From Chloroflexota bacterium (GTDB lineage Bacteria; Chloroflexota; Anaerolineae; Aggregatilineales; Phototrophicaceae): 43,351 nt of DNA. The position numbers were made by a program, and so were the translations under genes. The notes beneath the pieces were generated by a model, which saw only the letters and a program-made list of their open reading frames with translations, was not told the origin of the DNA and did no database searches. The stretch is taken from contig QUBZ01000027.1 in NCBI GenBank assembly GCA_014338005.1, forward strand, positions 1 to 43,351, written 5' to 3'. This document shows, in pieces, positions 24,590-32,582 of the stretch. Numbering within the stretch: position 1 is the stretch's first letter; every line of letters starts with the position of its first letter.

Positions 24590-25879
24590 ATGGCGCTGGA
24601 CGGCACGCGCACTTACGTTGGTTTTGGCTTCGGCGCTATCCAGGCCGGGTTGTTTTTGTACGAGGCGTTTCAGTCCGGGGCGTTCCGCCGGCTGGTGGCT
24701 GCCGAGGTGATGCCGGATGTGGTGGCTGCCGTGCGCCGGTCAGCCGGAAATTTTACGGTCAACATCGCCCACGCCGACCGGGTGGAACATGCCCGGTTCG
24801 GCCCGGTGCAGATCGAAGACCCGGCGCAGGAAGCCGACCGGGAGCGCCTGATTGAAGCCCTGGCGGAAGCCGACGAAATCGGCACAGCAGTCCCCAGCGT
24901 GGCGTTTTACGACTCGCCGGGGCCGGGCAGTCTGCACCGCATCCTGGCGTCGGGGCTGCGGCGCAAAGCGGCGGTGGGCGGCCCGCGCGCGGTGGTTTAT
25001 GCCGCCGAAAACCACAACCACGCCGCCGAAATCCTGGAAGCGAAGGTGATGGCGGAAATCCCCGAAGCCGAACGCGAGGCGGTGGGGGGCAGGGTGCGCT
25101 TTTTGAACACCGTAATCGGCAAGATGAGCGGCGTCGTCGCCGAGGCGGATGAAATCGAGGCCGCCGGGTTGACCCCGGTCACGCCGGGAAGCCCGCGCGC
25201 TTTTCTGGTGGAAGCCTTCAACCGCATCCTTATCTCGCGGATTCATTTCGAGATGCCGTTCGCGCGGGGAATCGCGGTTTTTGAGGAAAAAGACGACCTG
25301 CTGCCGTTCGAGGAGGCCAAACTGTACGGCCACAACGCCACGCACGCCCTGGCGGCCTACCTGGCGATGGCGCGCGGTCTGGCGCGAATCGCCGATCTAC
25401 CGGCGGCGGACGGCCTCCTGCCGTTTATCCGGGCGGCTTTTATCGAAGAATCCGGGACGGCGCTGATCCGCAAGCACGCCGGGGTTGACCCGCTGTTCAC
25501 GCCGGAGGGCTATCAGGCCTTTGCCGACGATCTGCTCCGGCGTATGACCAACCCCTACCTGCGCGATACGGCGGAGCGTGTCGGGCGCGACCCGGCGCGC
25601 AAGCTCGGTTGGGACGACCGTTTGATCGGCACGATGCGGGTGGCGCTGCGCCAGGGTGTGATCCCGCGCCGTTACGCGATGGGCGCGGCGGCGGCGCTGG
25701 CGGCCCTGCGTCCCGATGCAGCGGGCGTGCCTGCCGGAACGCTGCTCGACCCGCTGTGGCGCGACGCGCAGCCCGAACCGGCGGAGCGCCAGGCCGTGCT
25801 GGAGTTGATCGAAAAGGGACGGGTACGGCTGCGGCAGTGGGCCGCTTCCGGCTTTCCGCCCGCCGCGCTCGGTTTTTAA
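24590..25879 (+). CDS. Mannitol-1-phosphate 5-dehydrogenase-like polyol dehydrogenase
   Basis: A 429-residue member of the polyol-specific long-chain dehydrogenases (MtlD/UxaB group). The N-terminal Rossmann motif is degenerate (YVGFGFGAIQAG, about residues 9-20). The catalytic signature KLYGHNATH (K244, N249, H252) matches the Lys-Asn-His set of the family. An AENHNHA segment (139-145) corresponds to the conserved ENL/N region. It would oxidise a hexitol or hexitol phosphate to a ketose with NAD. It is the last gene of the operon and is followed by a strong terminator. Because sorbitol-type and mannitol-type enzymes are both present, the pathway may handle several polyols. Confidence 0.82.
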   Translation: MALDGTRTYVGFGFGAIQAGLFLYEAFQSGAFRRLVAAEVMPDVVAAVRRSAGNFTVNIAHADRVEHARFGPVQIEDPAQEADRERLIEALAEADEIGTAVPSVAFYDSPGPGSLHRILASGLRRKAAVGGPRAVVYAAENHNHAAEILEAKVMAEIPEAEREAVGGRVRFLNTVIGKMSGVVAEADEIEAAGLTPVTPGSPRAFLVEAFNRILISRIHFEMPFARGIAVFEEKDDLLPFEEAKLYGHNATHALAAYLAMARGLARIADLPAADGLLPFIRAAFIEESGTALIRKHAGVDPLFTPEGYQAFADDLLRRMTNPYLRDTAERVGRDPARKLGWDDRLIGTMRVALRQGVIPRRYAMGAAAALAALRPDAAGVPAGTLLDPLWRDAQPEPAERQAVLELIEKGRVRLRQWAASGFPPAALGF

Positions 25880-25886
25880 GCGCAAA

Positions 25887-25926
25887 AAAGAGGCTGCCCA
25901 TCGCTGGACAGCCTCTTTAATTTTAT
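25887..25926 (+). terminator. Strong bidirectional terminator between the polyol operon and the ABC importer
   Basis: AAAGAGGCTG (25887-25896) pairs with CAGCCTCTTT (25909-25918) over a 12-base loop, followed by AATTTTATT. The A-run before the stem lets it also end the minus-strand importer transcript. Confidence 0.85.
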
Positions 25927-25942
25927 TCAAGCCCCGCCGGTT

Positions 25943-26962
25943 TTATTCGTACAGCAGCGGCGCAATTTCTTCCGAGTCAATGTTAGTGGCGTCGTACCAG
26001 TGGAAGCCGGTGTCAATTTCAGGGTCCAGCTCTTCGCCGCGCAGCGCCTTGACGGCGGCCTCAACCGACTTGTAGCCGATGCCGATCGGGTCCTGGGTGA
26101 TAGCGCCCGCCTGGATGCCGGAGATGATGGCGTCTATCTGCTGTTTGCCAGAGTCGTAGCCGATCACCACCAGGTCGCCTTCCATGCCCAGTTCAACCAC
26201 CGCGTTCAGCACGCCGATGATCGAGCCTTCGTTCGCGCCGAAGAAGCCCTTCAGGTTCGGGTGCGCCAGGATGATGGCTTTAGCGAGGTCGGTGGATTTC
26301 AGGTGGTCGCCGGCGCCGTACTGGACATCCACAACCGTGATGTCGGGGTAGGCTTCGGCAATCCGCTCGGTGAAGCCGGCCACGCGGTCAATGCCGGTGC
26401 GGCTGGTCTGGTCGTGGGCGATGACGGCCACTTCGCCAGCGCCGCCGATCAGTTCGGCCATCTTGTCGGCAGCCATCGCGGCGGCGGCGACGTTGTTGGT
26501 GGCGGCGGTCGTCAGCGGGATGTCGCTGTCCACGCCGGAGTCGAAGGCGATCACGGGGATGCCCTCTTCCTGGGCGCGTTCCAGCAGCGGGATGGCGGCT
26601 TTGCTGTCCAGGGCGGCGAATACCAGCGCGTCAGGCTGTTTGTCGAGCGCGGTTTGCAGCATTTCCATCTGCTTGTCTACCATCGCCTCGGTTTCCGGGC
26701 CTTCAAAGGTCACGGTCACGCCGCAGTCCTCGGCTGCTTTCTCGGCGCCGGCTTTCACCGCTTGCCAGAACTGGTGCTGGAAGCCCTTCGAGATCACCGG
26801 GATGTAAATATCCAGCGCGGCCATCTCTTCCCGAACTTCTTCGGTGCAGTAGGGGGTTTCTTCTTCCATCGCCGGTTCTTCGGTCGCTTCCTGGGCATAG
26901 ACCATGCCCACGACCAGCAGCAGGGACATCATCAGCAGGAAAAGTTTGGTAAAGGTCTTCAT
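25943..26962 (-). CDS. Sugar ABC transporter substrate-binding protein (ribose/galactose type)
   Basis: A 339-residue exported binding protein of the periplasmic-binding-protein-like type 1 fold. The signal peptide (about 1-23) ends GMVYAQE, an ordinary signal-peptidase I site without a lipobox Cys. An acidic linker (ATEEPAMEEETP) follows, then two Rossmann lobes (IPVISKGFQHQFWQAVKAGAE ... VIAFDSGVDSDIPLTTAATNN ... FGANEGSIIGVLNAV ... VIGYDSGKQQ). These are hallmarks of ribose, allose or polyol binders. It is the last gene of the importer operon, 224 bp after the permease gene, with its own site AGGAG before the ATG. The ligand cannot be read from sequence; a polyol is inferred from the neighbouring operon. 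Confidence 0.88.
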   Translation of the reverse strand: MKTFTKLFLLMMSLLLVVGMVYAQEATEEPAMEEETPYCTEEVREEMAALDIYIPVISKGFQHQFWQAVKAGAEKAAEDCGVTVTFEGPETEAMVDKQMEMLQTALDKQPDALVFAALDSKAAIPLLERAQEEGIPVIAFDSGVDSDIPLTTAATNNVAAAAMAADKMAELIGGAGEVAVIAHDQTSRTGIDRVAGFTERIAEAYPDITVVDVQYGAGDHLKSTDLAKAIILAHPNLKGFFGANEGSIIGVLNAVVELGMEGDLVVIGYDSGKQQIDAIISGIQAGAITQDPIGIGYKSVEAAVKALRGEELDPEIDTGFHWYDATNIDSEEIAPLLYE

Positions 26963-27134
26963 TACAAATCTCCTGTTTATTTAGTGAAAGCTGAACGAAT
27001 ACTTACACGTGCAGGTTTTGCATCCCGTTTCGGGGTTCGGCCAGCCGCCAGACGGCGAACCTTTGAAGTCCGTCCCGCGCCGGGTATCGCGGGCGCGCCC
27101 CATCAGCCTCCTCTCTTTTGCCGGTGTAAATATG

Positions 27135-27153
27135 GTTAAGCTGCGCGCTTAAC
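27135..27153 (-). other. Stem-loop between permease and binding-protein genes
   Basis: GTTAAGC (27135-27141), loop of 5, GCTTAAC (27147-27153) just downstream of the permease stop on the minus strand. It could stabilise or process the transcript so that the binding protein is made in excess. Confidence 0.45.
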
Positions 27154-27186
27154 GGCCATAATCAGGTATGCCGCCGGCCAGCTCAG

Positions 27187-28197
27187 CTACGATTTGCGGC
27201 GGCGGAGAATGTCCAGATAAACGGCCAGGATGACAATCGCGCCTGTCACCACCGTCTGCCATTCCTGCGGCACGGACAGGATACGCAGGCCGTTGACCAG
27301 GACGCTCATCACAAAAGCGCCGATGATCGTCCCCATGATCGTGCCTTCGCCGCCGCTGAGGGATGTTCCCCCGATGACGACGGCGGCAATCGCGTCCAGT
27401 TCGTAACCCTGTCCCAGCGCGGGCTGTGCCGAATTGAGCCGCGAGGCCATCATCACGCCGCCCAGGCCGGCGAACGTGCCGCCCAGGGCATAAACGGCGA
27501 TCTTCCAGCGGGCTACGTTGACGCCGGAAAGCCGGGTGGCTTCTTCGTTGCTGCCCAGCGCGAAGGTGTACCGGCCCAGAATGGTGCGCCCCAGGATGAA
27601 ACTGGCGACAAAAGCCGCGCCGAACAAAAACAGCACGGCGTTGGGTATCTGCAATACCTGAACCTGCGGGAAAATAGACCCCAGCGCCGACCCCATCACG
27701 ATCTGGCGAAATTCGGGGGTATCGTTGAAATAAATCGGCTTCAGGTTAGAAATAACCAGCGACAGCCCTTTGGCGACGTACATCATGCCCAGCGTGGCGA
27801 TGAAGGGCGGTATCTTCATCTTGGCGATGACCACGCCGTTGATGAAACCGGCGAACGCCCCGGTGGCGATGCCGCCGATCAGGCCTATGGGAATCGGAAG
27901 CTGCCAGAAGGTGATGAATACGCCGGTCATAACGGCGGAGAACGTCATCACCGTACCGATGGACAGGTCAATGCCGCCGGTGATGATGACAAACGTCACG
28001 CCCAGCGCCAGGACGCCGTTAACGGCGGTGGCAAGCAAAATGCCGATGATATTGTTGAACTGCAAAAAGTTCGGCGATGCCAGCGAAAAAACGACGATGA
28101 GAACGATCAGCGCCGCGAACGCCAGGATGCGCTGGGTGGCATCTGAACGGAACAGCGAACGCGGCAGGGCTTTGGGGGTGGCAACCGAAATATCCAT
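27187..28197 (-). CDS. Sugar ABC transporter permease (RbsC family)
   Basis: A 336-residue polytopic membrane protein with about 8-10 hydrophobic segments, matching RbsC-type permeases. Family stretches are VLALGVTFVIITGGIDLSIG, VVIAKMKIPPFIATLGMMYV, the EAA-like GSNEEATRLSGVNVARWKIAVY loop that contacts the ATPase, and AAVVIGGTSLSGGEGTIMGT. It forms the channel half of the importer, probably as a homodimer. It begins 5 bp after the ATPase gene, so translation is coupled. The C terminus ends in a basic RRRKS tail. The substrate is unknown. Confidence 0.9.
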   Translation of the reverse strand: MDISVATPKALPRSLFRSDATQRILAFAALIVLIVVFSLASPNFLQFNNIIGILLATAVNGVLALGVTFVIITGGIDLSIGTVMTFSAVMTGVFITFWQLPIPIGLIGGIATGAFAGFINGVVIAKMKIPPFIATLGMMYVAKGLSLVISNLKPIYFNDTPEFRQIVMGSALGSIFPQVQVLQIPNAVLFLFGAAFVASFILGRTILGRYTFALGSNEEATRLSGVNVARWKIAVYALGGTFAGLGGVMMASRLNSAQPALGQGYELDAIAAVVIGGTSLSGGEGTIMGTIIGAFVMSVLVNGLRILSVPQEWQTVVTGAIVILAVYLDILRRRKS

Positions 28198-28202
28198 AGT
28201 TC

Positions 28203-29762
28203 TTAAACATTCCCCACTTCACTATAAGCAGCCGGAACGGGCGCGTCATCGGTCTGGATAAGGCCGCCGCGTTCGGTGGCGTATTTCATGATCTTTTCCT
28301 GGGTGGCTTCGGCGCTGCTCAGTTCGCCGGTAATGCGCCCCTCGCACATCACGATGATCCGGTGGCTCATCCGCAGGATTTCCGGCAGTTCGGACGAAAT
28401 CATGATGATGGATTTACCCTGGTGCGCCAGGTCGTTGAGCAGTTTGTAGATTTCGCTTTTCGCGCCCACGTCAATACCGCGCGTCGGCTCGTCGAAAATC
28501 AAAATGTCGGTATCGGCGATCAGCCATTTGGCGACCACCAGTTTTTGCTGGTTGCCGCCGGAAAGATTTTTGACCTTCTGTTTGAGGCTGGGCGTTTTGA
28601 TGGACAGCGTTCTAACGAACTCCTCGGCGGTTATGCGCGTCCGGCTGTAGTTGACCACGCCTAAAAAGCCCAGGAACTTCCTGAAGGCGGCCAGCACTAC
28701 GTTGGCTTCCACGTCCATGCCCAGCGTCAGGCCGTAGCGTTTTCGATCTTCGGACAGATAGCCGATGCCATGCCGGACGGCATCGCTGGGGCTTTTGATA
28801 TGGACTTTTTGGCCCTGGATATAAATTTCGCCGGTATCAATCGGGTCGGCGCCAAAAATCGCCCGCGCGACCTCGGTGCGCCCCGCGCCCATCAGCCCGG
28901 CAAAACCCAGGATTTCGCCGCGTTTGAGGTAAAAGTTAATATCCTTCAACACGCGGCCCCGGTTGAGGTTTTTTACCTCCAGCACCTTATCCTGCTGGCC
29001 GTTCTGGGGGATGTCCGGCGCGGCTTCATAAATCGTCCGCCCCACCATCATGCGGATGATTTCATCCCGGTTGGTTTCGGCGGTATTCACCGTCCCCACG
29101 TACTGCCCGTCGCGCATCACGGTCACGCGGTCGGAGATCATGAACAGCTCCTCCAGCCGGTGCGTGATATACACCGTGCCGACGCCCTGTTCGCGCAGCC
29201 GCCGGATGATGTGGAAAAGCTCGTCAATCTCCGCTTCGGTCAGCGCCGCCGTCGGCTCGTCCATAATCAGCACTTCGGAGTTGAAGGACAGCGCCTTGGC
29301 GATTTCGACCATCTGCTGTTTGGCAACCGTCAGGTCGGCGACTTTGGTGCGGGGGTCAATTTTGAGGTGCAGCATGTCTAAAAGCTGCTGCGTATTGTCA
29401 TTGATGGCTTTGTCGTCCAGCATAAATTTTACGCTCTGGCGCGGTTCGCGCCCGATGAAAATGTTCTGGGCGACCGTGAGGTGGGGCATCAGGTTAAGTT
29501 CCTGGTGGATCATGCTGATGCCTAAAAGCTGTGCCGCGCGGGGGGTATGGATGTCCGCTTCTTTGCCCTTGTAGGTGATGCGGCCAGCGTCCTTCGTATA
29601 AACCCCGGCCAGCACTTTCATCATGGTGGACTTGCCGGCGCCGTTTTCGCCCACCAGGGCGTGAACTTCACCTTTATACAGTTCAAAACGGCATTGAGAG
29701 AGCGCGTGAACGCCGGGAAAGGACTTTTCTATCCCTTCCATCGTCACCAGAATATCGCTCAT
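28203..29762 (-). CDS. Sugar ABC transporter ATP-binding protein (RbsA family, two ATPase domains)
   Basis: A 519-residue protein with tandem ATPase domains as in RbsA/MglA. The first has Walker [10 protein letters not shown] (about residues 38-46), [11 protein letters not shown] as Walker B, and the H-loop ITHR. The second has the degenerate Walker [10 protein letters not shown], signature [10 protein letters not shown] and [11 protein letters not shown]. One chain therefore supplies both sites that power the permease. It is the first gene of the importer operon, preceded by a roughly 165-base leader with two candidate promoters, an operator and a hairpin. The ATG at 29762 follows AGAGGA. 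Confidence 0.92.
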   Translation of the reverse strand: MSDILVTMEGIEKSFPGVHALSQCRFELYKGEVHALVGENGAGKSTMMKVLAGVYTKDAGRITYKGKEADIHTPRAAQLLGISMIHQELNLMPHLTVAQNIFIGREPRQSVKFMLDDKAINDNTQQLLDMLHLKIDPRTKVADLTVAKQQMVEIAKALSFNSEVLIMDEPTAALTEAEIDELFHIIRRLREQGVGTVYITHRLEELFMISDRVTVMRDGQYVGTVNTAETNRDEIIRMMVGRTIYEAAPDIPQNGQQDKVLEVKNLNRGRVLKDINFYLKRGEILGFAGLMGAGRTEVARAIFGADPIDTGEIYIQGQKVHIKSPSDAVRHGIGYLSEDRKRYGLTLGMDVEANVVLAAFRKFLGFLGVVNYSRTRITAEEFVRTLSIKTPSLKQKVKNLSGGNQQKLVVAKWLIADTDILIFDEPTRGIDVGAKSEIYKLLNDLAHQGKSIIMISSELPEILRMSHRIIVMCEGRITGELSSAEATQEKIMKYATERGGLIQTDDAPVPAAYSEVGNV

Positions 29763-29800
29763 CGAAAAATCCTCTAGGCGTTTAAAACCAACATTTTTAG

Positions 29801-29818
29801 CATTCGGCCCGCCGAATG
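29801..29818 (-). other. Leader hairpin of the importer mRNA
   Basis: CATTCGGC (29801-29808) pairs with GCCGAATG (29811-29818); with a 4-base loop, 7 pairs remain. It lies at the 5' end of transcripts from the TATAAT promoter and has no T tract on the minus strand. Confidence 0.5.
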
Positions 29819-29824
29819 TTTGTA

Positions 29825-29853
29825 ATTATACGGCGCGCCGGTGAAACTACCAA
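29825..29853 (-). promoter_or_regulatory. Second promoter of the importer operon
   Basis: On the minus strand TTGGTA (plus 29848-29853), a 17-bp spacer and a perfect TATAAT (29825-29830). It is about 100 bp downstream of the operator-controlled promoter. Confidence 0.55.
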
Positions 29854-29921
29854 AATCTCGTCCGGGGGGCCGCGCCCCGCAGCATCGTAATATTTAGACC
29901 GTCTGCTTAAACTGATAACGA

Positions 29922-29931
29922 TAACATGTTA
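29922..29931 (-). promoter_or_regulatory. LacI-type operator at the importer promoter
   Basis: Perfect 10-bp palindrome TAACATGTTA placed 5 bp after the -10, so it covers the transcription start. The same 10-mer is at the same distance from the lacI promoter (31090-31099). Confidence 0.65.
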
Positions 29932-29936
29932 CGCAT

Positions 29937-29965
29937 AACCTACCACAAAACCGGCGGCCTGTCAA
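29937..29965 (-). promoter_or_regulatory. Operator-controlled promoter of the importer operon
   Basis: On the minus strand TTGACA (plus 29960-29965), a 17-bp spacer and a weak -10 TAGGTT (29937-29942). It lies between the lacI stop and the importer genes. Confidence 0.65.
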
Positions 29966-29975
29966 ATGAGACGGC

Positions 29976-30986
29976 CTAAATTTCGGCGGGGGGCGGGCCG
30001 CTTGACCGGCGCACAATCAACTGTGCCGGCAGAACAATTTCCTGCGGTTCGGCGGGGGACTGCCCGGCCAGGTGTTCCAGCAGCAGTTGGGTGGCGCGCT
30101 GCCCCATCTCGTATGCCGGCTGGCCGATGACCGTAAAAAAGGGATCAATCATCATCGTCGTCGGCAGGTCGTCGAAAGCCACCAGGGACAGGTTATCCGG
30201 CACGCGCAGCCCGGCTTCGCGCAAAACGCGCAGCGCCCCGATGGCGATGAAGTTGTTGGCGGCAAATACGGCGGTGGGGCGCGGCGCTGCCGCCAGCATC
30301 TGTTTCGCCGTCCGGTAGCCGCCCTCCACCGTATACGAGCCTTCGTAAACGCTGGCCGCCGAACTCAGGCCGGCTTCGTCCAGGGCGCGGCGATAACCCG
30401 CCAGGCGGTCTTCTGCCGTCGAAACCGACGACGGGCCGTTGAGCAGGGCGATACGCCGGTGTCCCAGATCGAGCAGATGCCGGGTGAGCTGGTACGCGCC
30501 GGCTTCCGAGTCGCCGCGCACCGTATCTACCGCCGCCCCCGGCAAACGGCGATCCAGCAGCACACACGGCACGCCGCGATCCCGCAAAAAAGTCACCGAC
30601 TCGGACGAGGAGGAGGCCGGCACCAGCAGCACGCCGTCCACCTGTTTTTGCACCACCACGCTCAGGTATTCGGCTTCTTCATCCTGCGACTCGTCCGTGT
30701 TGCAAAAGATGACGCTGAAGCCCTGCTCGCTGGCGGCGTCCTCGATGCCGCGCGCCAGGGTGGTAAAAAAGGGGTTCGTAATATCGGTTAAAATCAAAGC
30801 AATTGTTTTGGTGCGCTTAAAACGTAAACTGCGCGCCAGCGCGTTCGGCACGTATCCCAATTCGGCAATCGCCTGTTCCACACGCTCGCGGGTTTCCTGG
30901 CTGATGTACCCCGAATTATTGATGACCCGCGAGACGGTCATGGCCGAGACACCCGCGCGTTTTGCCACATCGCCGATTGTACTCAT
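29976..30986 (-). CDS. LacI-family transcriptional regulator
   Basis: A 336-residue repressor. The N-terminal helix-turn-helix (TIGDVAKRAGVSAMTVSRVIN, residues 3-23) and hinge helix (NALARSLRFKRT, with the usual Leu) are typical. The C-terminal sensor domain is of the ribose/purine-binding type (IALILTDITNPFF ... VDGVLLVPASSS ... VAFDDLPTTMMIDPFFTVIGQP). It is directly upstream of the ABC importer on the same strand. Its own promoter and the importer promoter carry the same operator, so it most likely represses both until the imported sugar or polyol binds. Site GGGGGAA precedes the ATG. Confidence 0.9.
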   Translation of the reverse strand: MSTIGDVAKRAGVSAMTVSRVINNSGYISQETRERVEQAIAELGYVPNALARSLRFKRTKTIALILTDITNPFFTTLARGIEDAASEQGFSVIFCNTDESQDEEAEYLSVVVQKQVDGVLLVPASSSSESVTFLRDRGVPCVLLDRRLPGAAVDTVRGDSEAGAYQLTRHLLDLGHRRIALLNGPSSVSTAEDRLAGYRRALDEAGLSSAASVYEGSYTVEGGYRTAKQMLAAAPRPTAVFAANNFIAIGALRVLREAGLRVPDNLSLVAFDDLPTTMMIDPFFTVIGQPAYEMGQRATQLLLEHLAGQSPAEPQEIVLPAQLIVRRSSGPPPAEI

Positions 30987-31089
30987 GGCATTCCCCCGGT
31001 CAGGCCAGAACCCGGCCCGTGTTTGCCTTCGCTGCCGGGCGAACTCGGCAGCCGGGCGGCATTCAAGGGCTGCGGCTGTCTGTTAACGG

Positions 31090-31099
31090 TAACATGTTA
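31090..31099 (-). promoter_or_regulatory. LacI-type operator at the lacI promoter
   Basis: Second copy of the palindrome TAACATGTTA, 5 bp after the lacI -10 and about 104 bp before its ATG. It indicates autoregulation. Confidence 0.65.
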
Positions 31100-31104
31100 T
31101 CCGT

Positions 31105-31133
31105 AACTTAGCACAGAAGGCGGCGGATGTCAA
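31105..31133 (-). promoter_or_regulatory. Promoter of lacI
   Basis: On the minus strand TTGACA (plus 31128-31133), a 17-bp spacer and TAAGTT (31105-31110). It resembles the importer promoter along its whole length without gaps. Confidence 0.65.
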
Positions 31134-31162
31134 CCGGCGCGGTCTGTGCCGCCGGACGGCGA

Positions 31163-31192
31163 TTGACAGGCGGCCAGGACTTATGTTATGCT
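31163..31192 (+). promoter_or_regulatory. Divergent promoter toward the RIO kinase leader
   Basis: TTGACA (31163-31168), an 18-bp spacer and TATGCT (31187-31192). Transcription would start near 31199 and run through a leader of about 310 bases to the RIO kinase. Confidence 0.55.
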
Positions 31193-31229
31193 CATCAACG
31201 GTGTTTAAGAGTTCATGGGAGGCGTTTGC

Positions 31230-31289
31230 ATGTCACAAATCAGATTGGCCCCTGTCGCGTGCGGTACGCCTGCCCGCTGCCTCGCTTAA
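31230..31289 (+). CDS. Possible 19-residue leader peptide or small ORF
   Basis: An ATG at 31230 has an excellent site GGGAGG seven bases upstream and lies about 30 bases after the predicted start of transcription. It encodes MSQIRLAPVACGTPARCLA and ends in TAA at 31287-31289, inside the terminal part of the hairpin described next. It could be a translated leader peptide controlling the downstream gene, an independent small protein, or chance. No family is recognised. This whole gap, 30987-31511, otherwise holds only regulatory sites and RNA structure. Confidence 0.3.
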   Translation: MSQIRLAPVACGTPARCLA

Positions 31290-31332
31290 CGTTCCACCGC
31301 TAAGTTAGCCCAGCAGCCGCTCCAGGCGTACC
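31263..31332 (+). ncRNA. Structured leader RNA candidate
   Basis: Three nested stems can form. GGTACGCCTG (31263-31272) pairs with CAGGCGTACC (31323-31332) over 10 perfect pairs. GCTGC (31276-31280) pairs with GCAGC (31313-31317). GCTTAAC (31284-31290) pairs with GTTAGC (31304-31309) with one bulge. There is no T tract, so it is not a simple terminator. A smaller hairpin CTCTCC/GGAGAG lies at 31440-31458. I do not recognise a known riboswitch class. Confidence 0.4.
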
Positions 31333-31511
31333 CGAATCAGCTCTCGGTTCGAGGCGGATTCTTGGCGTTTGCCTGTTTAATGCTGGCTGCGTCCATCCCG
31401 GTTTCGGCAGCTTGGTTTTGCGCCTCGGACTTGCTCTGGCTCTCCGCGCCGGGGAGAGGTCGGTCTATCCCTGACCAGCATATCTGAGTTGACCGAAAAG
31501 GAATCCAAACC

Positions 31512-32537
31512 TTGAATCCGAAGCACGATTCGTATCTCGACGACTACGAGCAGTACGAAACGCTTTTTGACCCGATGCGCTCCGACCGCAAGGCGCGGCG
31601 CGGGCGCAAACCGAAAACCAAACACACGCCGAAAAAGCCCGAACAGCAGGTGATCGCCGAACTCGGCGAAAGCGTCGGCCTGGAAGGCGGCTTTAAAACC
31701 ACCTACCAGCCGGGGCTGTTTGAGGAAGGCTGGCTGCTGCAATCGCTGCGCGACTTTTACACCCAACACTACATCAGCGACGTGCTGGCGCGAGTGAAGG
31801 GCGGCAAGGAAGCCAGCGTCTACCGCTGCCAGGCCACGCCGTCCATCGGCGGCGGTCTGGTGGCCGCCAAAGTCTACCGCCCGAATATGTTCCGCAACCT
31901 GCGTAACGATGCCCTGTATCGTGAGGGGCGCGGCGTGTTGAGCGCCGAAGGCCACGACCTGAACCAGAGCGTTCACACCGACCGGATGCAGCGCGCGCTG
32001 GGCAAAAAAACCGCCTACGGGCGGCAGGTGGCGCACACCTCCTGGCTGATGCACGAGTTTAAAACCCTGCAAACCCTGCACGCCGCCGGTGGCGCTGTGC
32101 CAAAACCCTTCGCCGCCAGCGAAAACGCCATCCTGATGAGTTATCATGGCGACGAAAACCGGGCCGCGCCGATTTTGCAGGACGTGGCGCTGGACGTGGA
32201 CGAAGCGCGCGCGCTGTTCAACGTGGTGCTGTGGAACGTCGAACTGATGCTGAAGCACAACCTGATACACGGCGATCTGTCCCCCTACAACATCCTGTAC
32301 TGGGAGGGGCGAATCACCATCATTGACTTTCCGCAGGTTATCAACAGCCAGGGCAACGGCAGCGCCCGTTTCGTCCTGGAGCGGGACATCACGCGCATGT
32401 GCGATTATTTCGCGGAACAGGGCGTGGAGCGCGACGCGGAGGCGGTCGCCTACCGGCTGTGGAAGCGGTACGTCGCCAAAAGCCCCCGCGACCAGAAGGC
32501 CGATGAGTCGCGCCTGCTGGCCGAGGATGAGGAATGA
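31512..32537 (+). CDS. RIO-type serine/threonine protein kinase
   Basis: A 341-residue atypical kinase of the RIO1 group. The basic, disordered N terminus (about 25-50, rich in Lys and Arg) precedes the P-loop-like GGKEASVYRC (about 97-106). The catalytic Lys is in AAKVYRP, the catalytic Asp in HGDLSPYNIL and the metal Asp in IIDFPQVI. RIO kinases act in ribosome maturation in archaea and eukaryotes; bacterial roles are unclear. It starts with TTG at 31512, with AAAGGAA nine bases upstream; no ATG gives the N-terminal region. It has a long structured leader and converges on the HEAT-repeat gene. Confidence 0.88.
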   Translation: MNPKHDSYLDDYEQYETLFDPMRSDRKARRGRKPKTKHTPKKPEQQVIAELGESVGLEGGFKTTYQPGLFEEGWLLQSLRDFYTQHYISDVLARVKGGKEASVYRCQATPSIGGGLVAAKVYRPNMFRNLRNDALYREGRGVLSAEGHDLNQSVHTDRMQRALGKKTAYGRQVAHTSWLMHEFKTLQTLHAAGGAVPKPFAASENAILMSYHGDENRAAPILQDVALDVDEARALFNVVLWNVELMLKHNLIHGDLSPYNILYWEGRITIIDFPQVINSQGNGSARFVLERDITRMCDYFAEQGVERDAEAVAYRLWKRYVAKSPRDQKADESRLLAEDEE

Positions 32538-32552
32538 CGCCTGGCGGGGCAG

Positions 32553-32579
32553 AGGGGCGGGTTTAAACAGCCCGCCCCT
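32553..32579. repeat. GC-rich palindromic element between convergent genes
   Basis: AGGGGCGGG (32553-32561) pairs with CCCGCCCCT (32571-32579) over a 9-base loop containing TTTAAA. It may end both converging transcripts and resembles the element at 36293-36317. Confidence 0.5.
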
Positions 32580-32582
32580 GCG

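Noticed and set aside
31340..31360. tRNA-like T-arm (GGTTCGA) in the RIO leader
   Set aside because: The flanking bases cannot form the 5-bp T stem, and no acceptor or anticodon arm fits.
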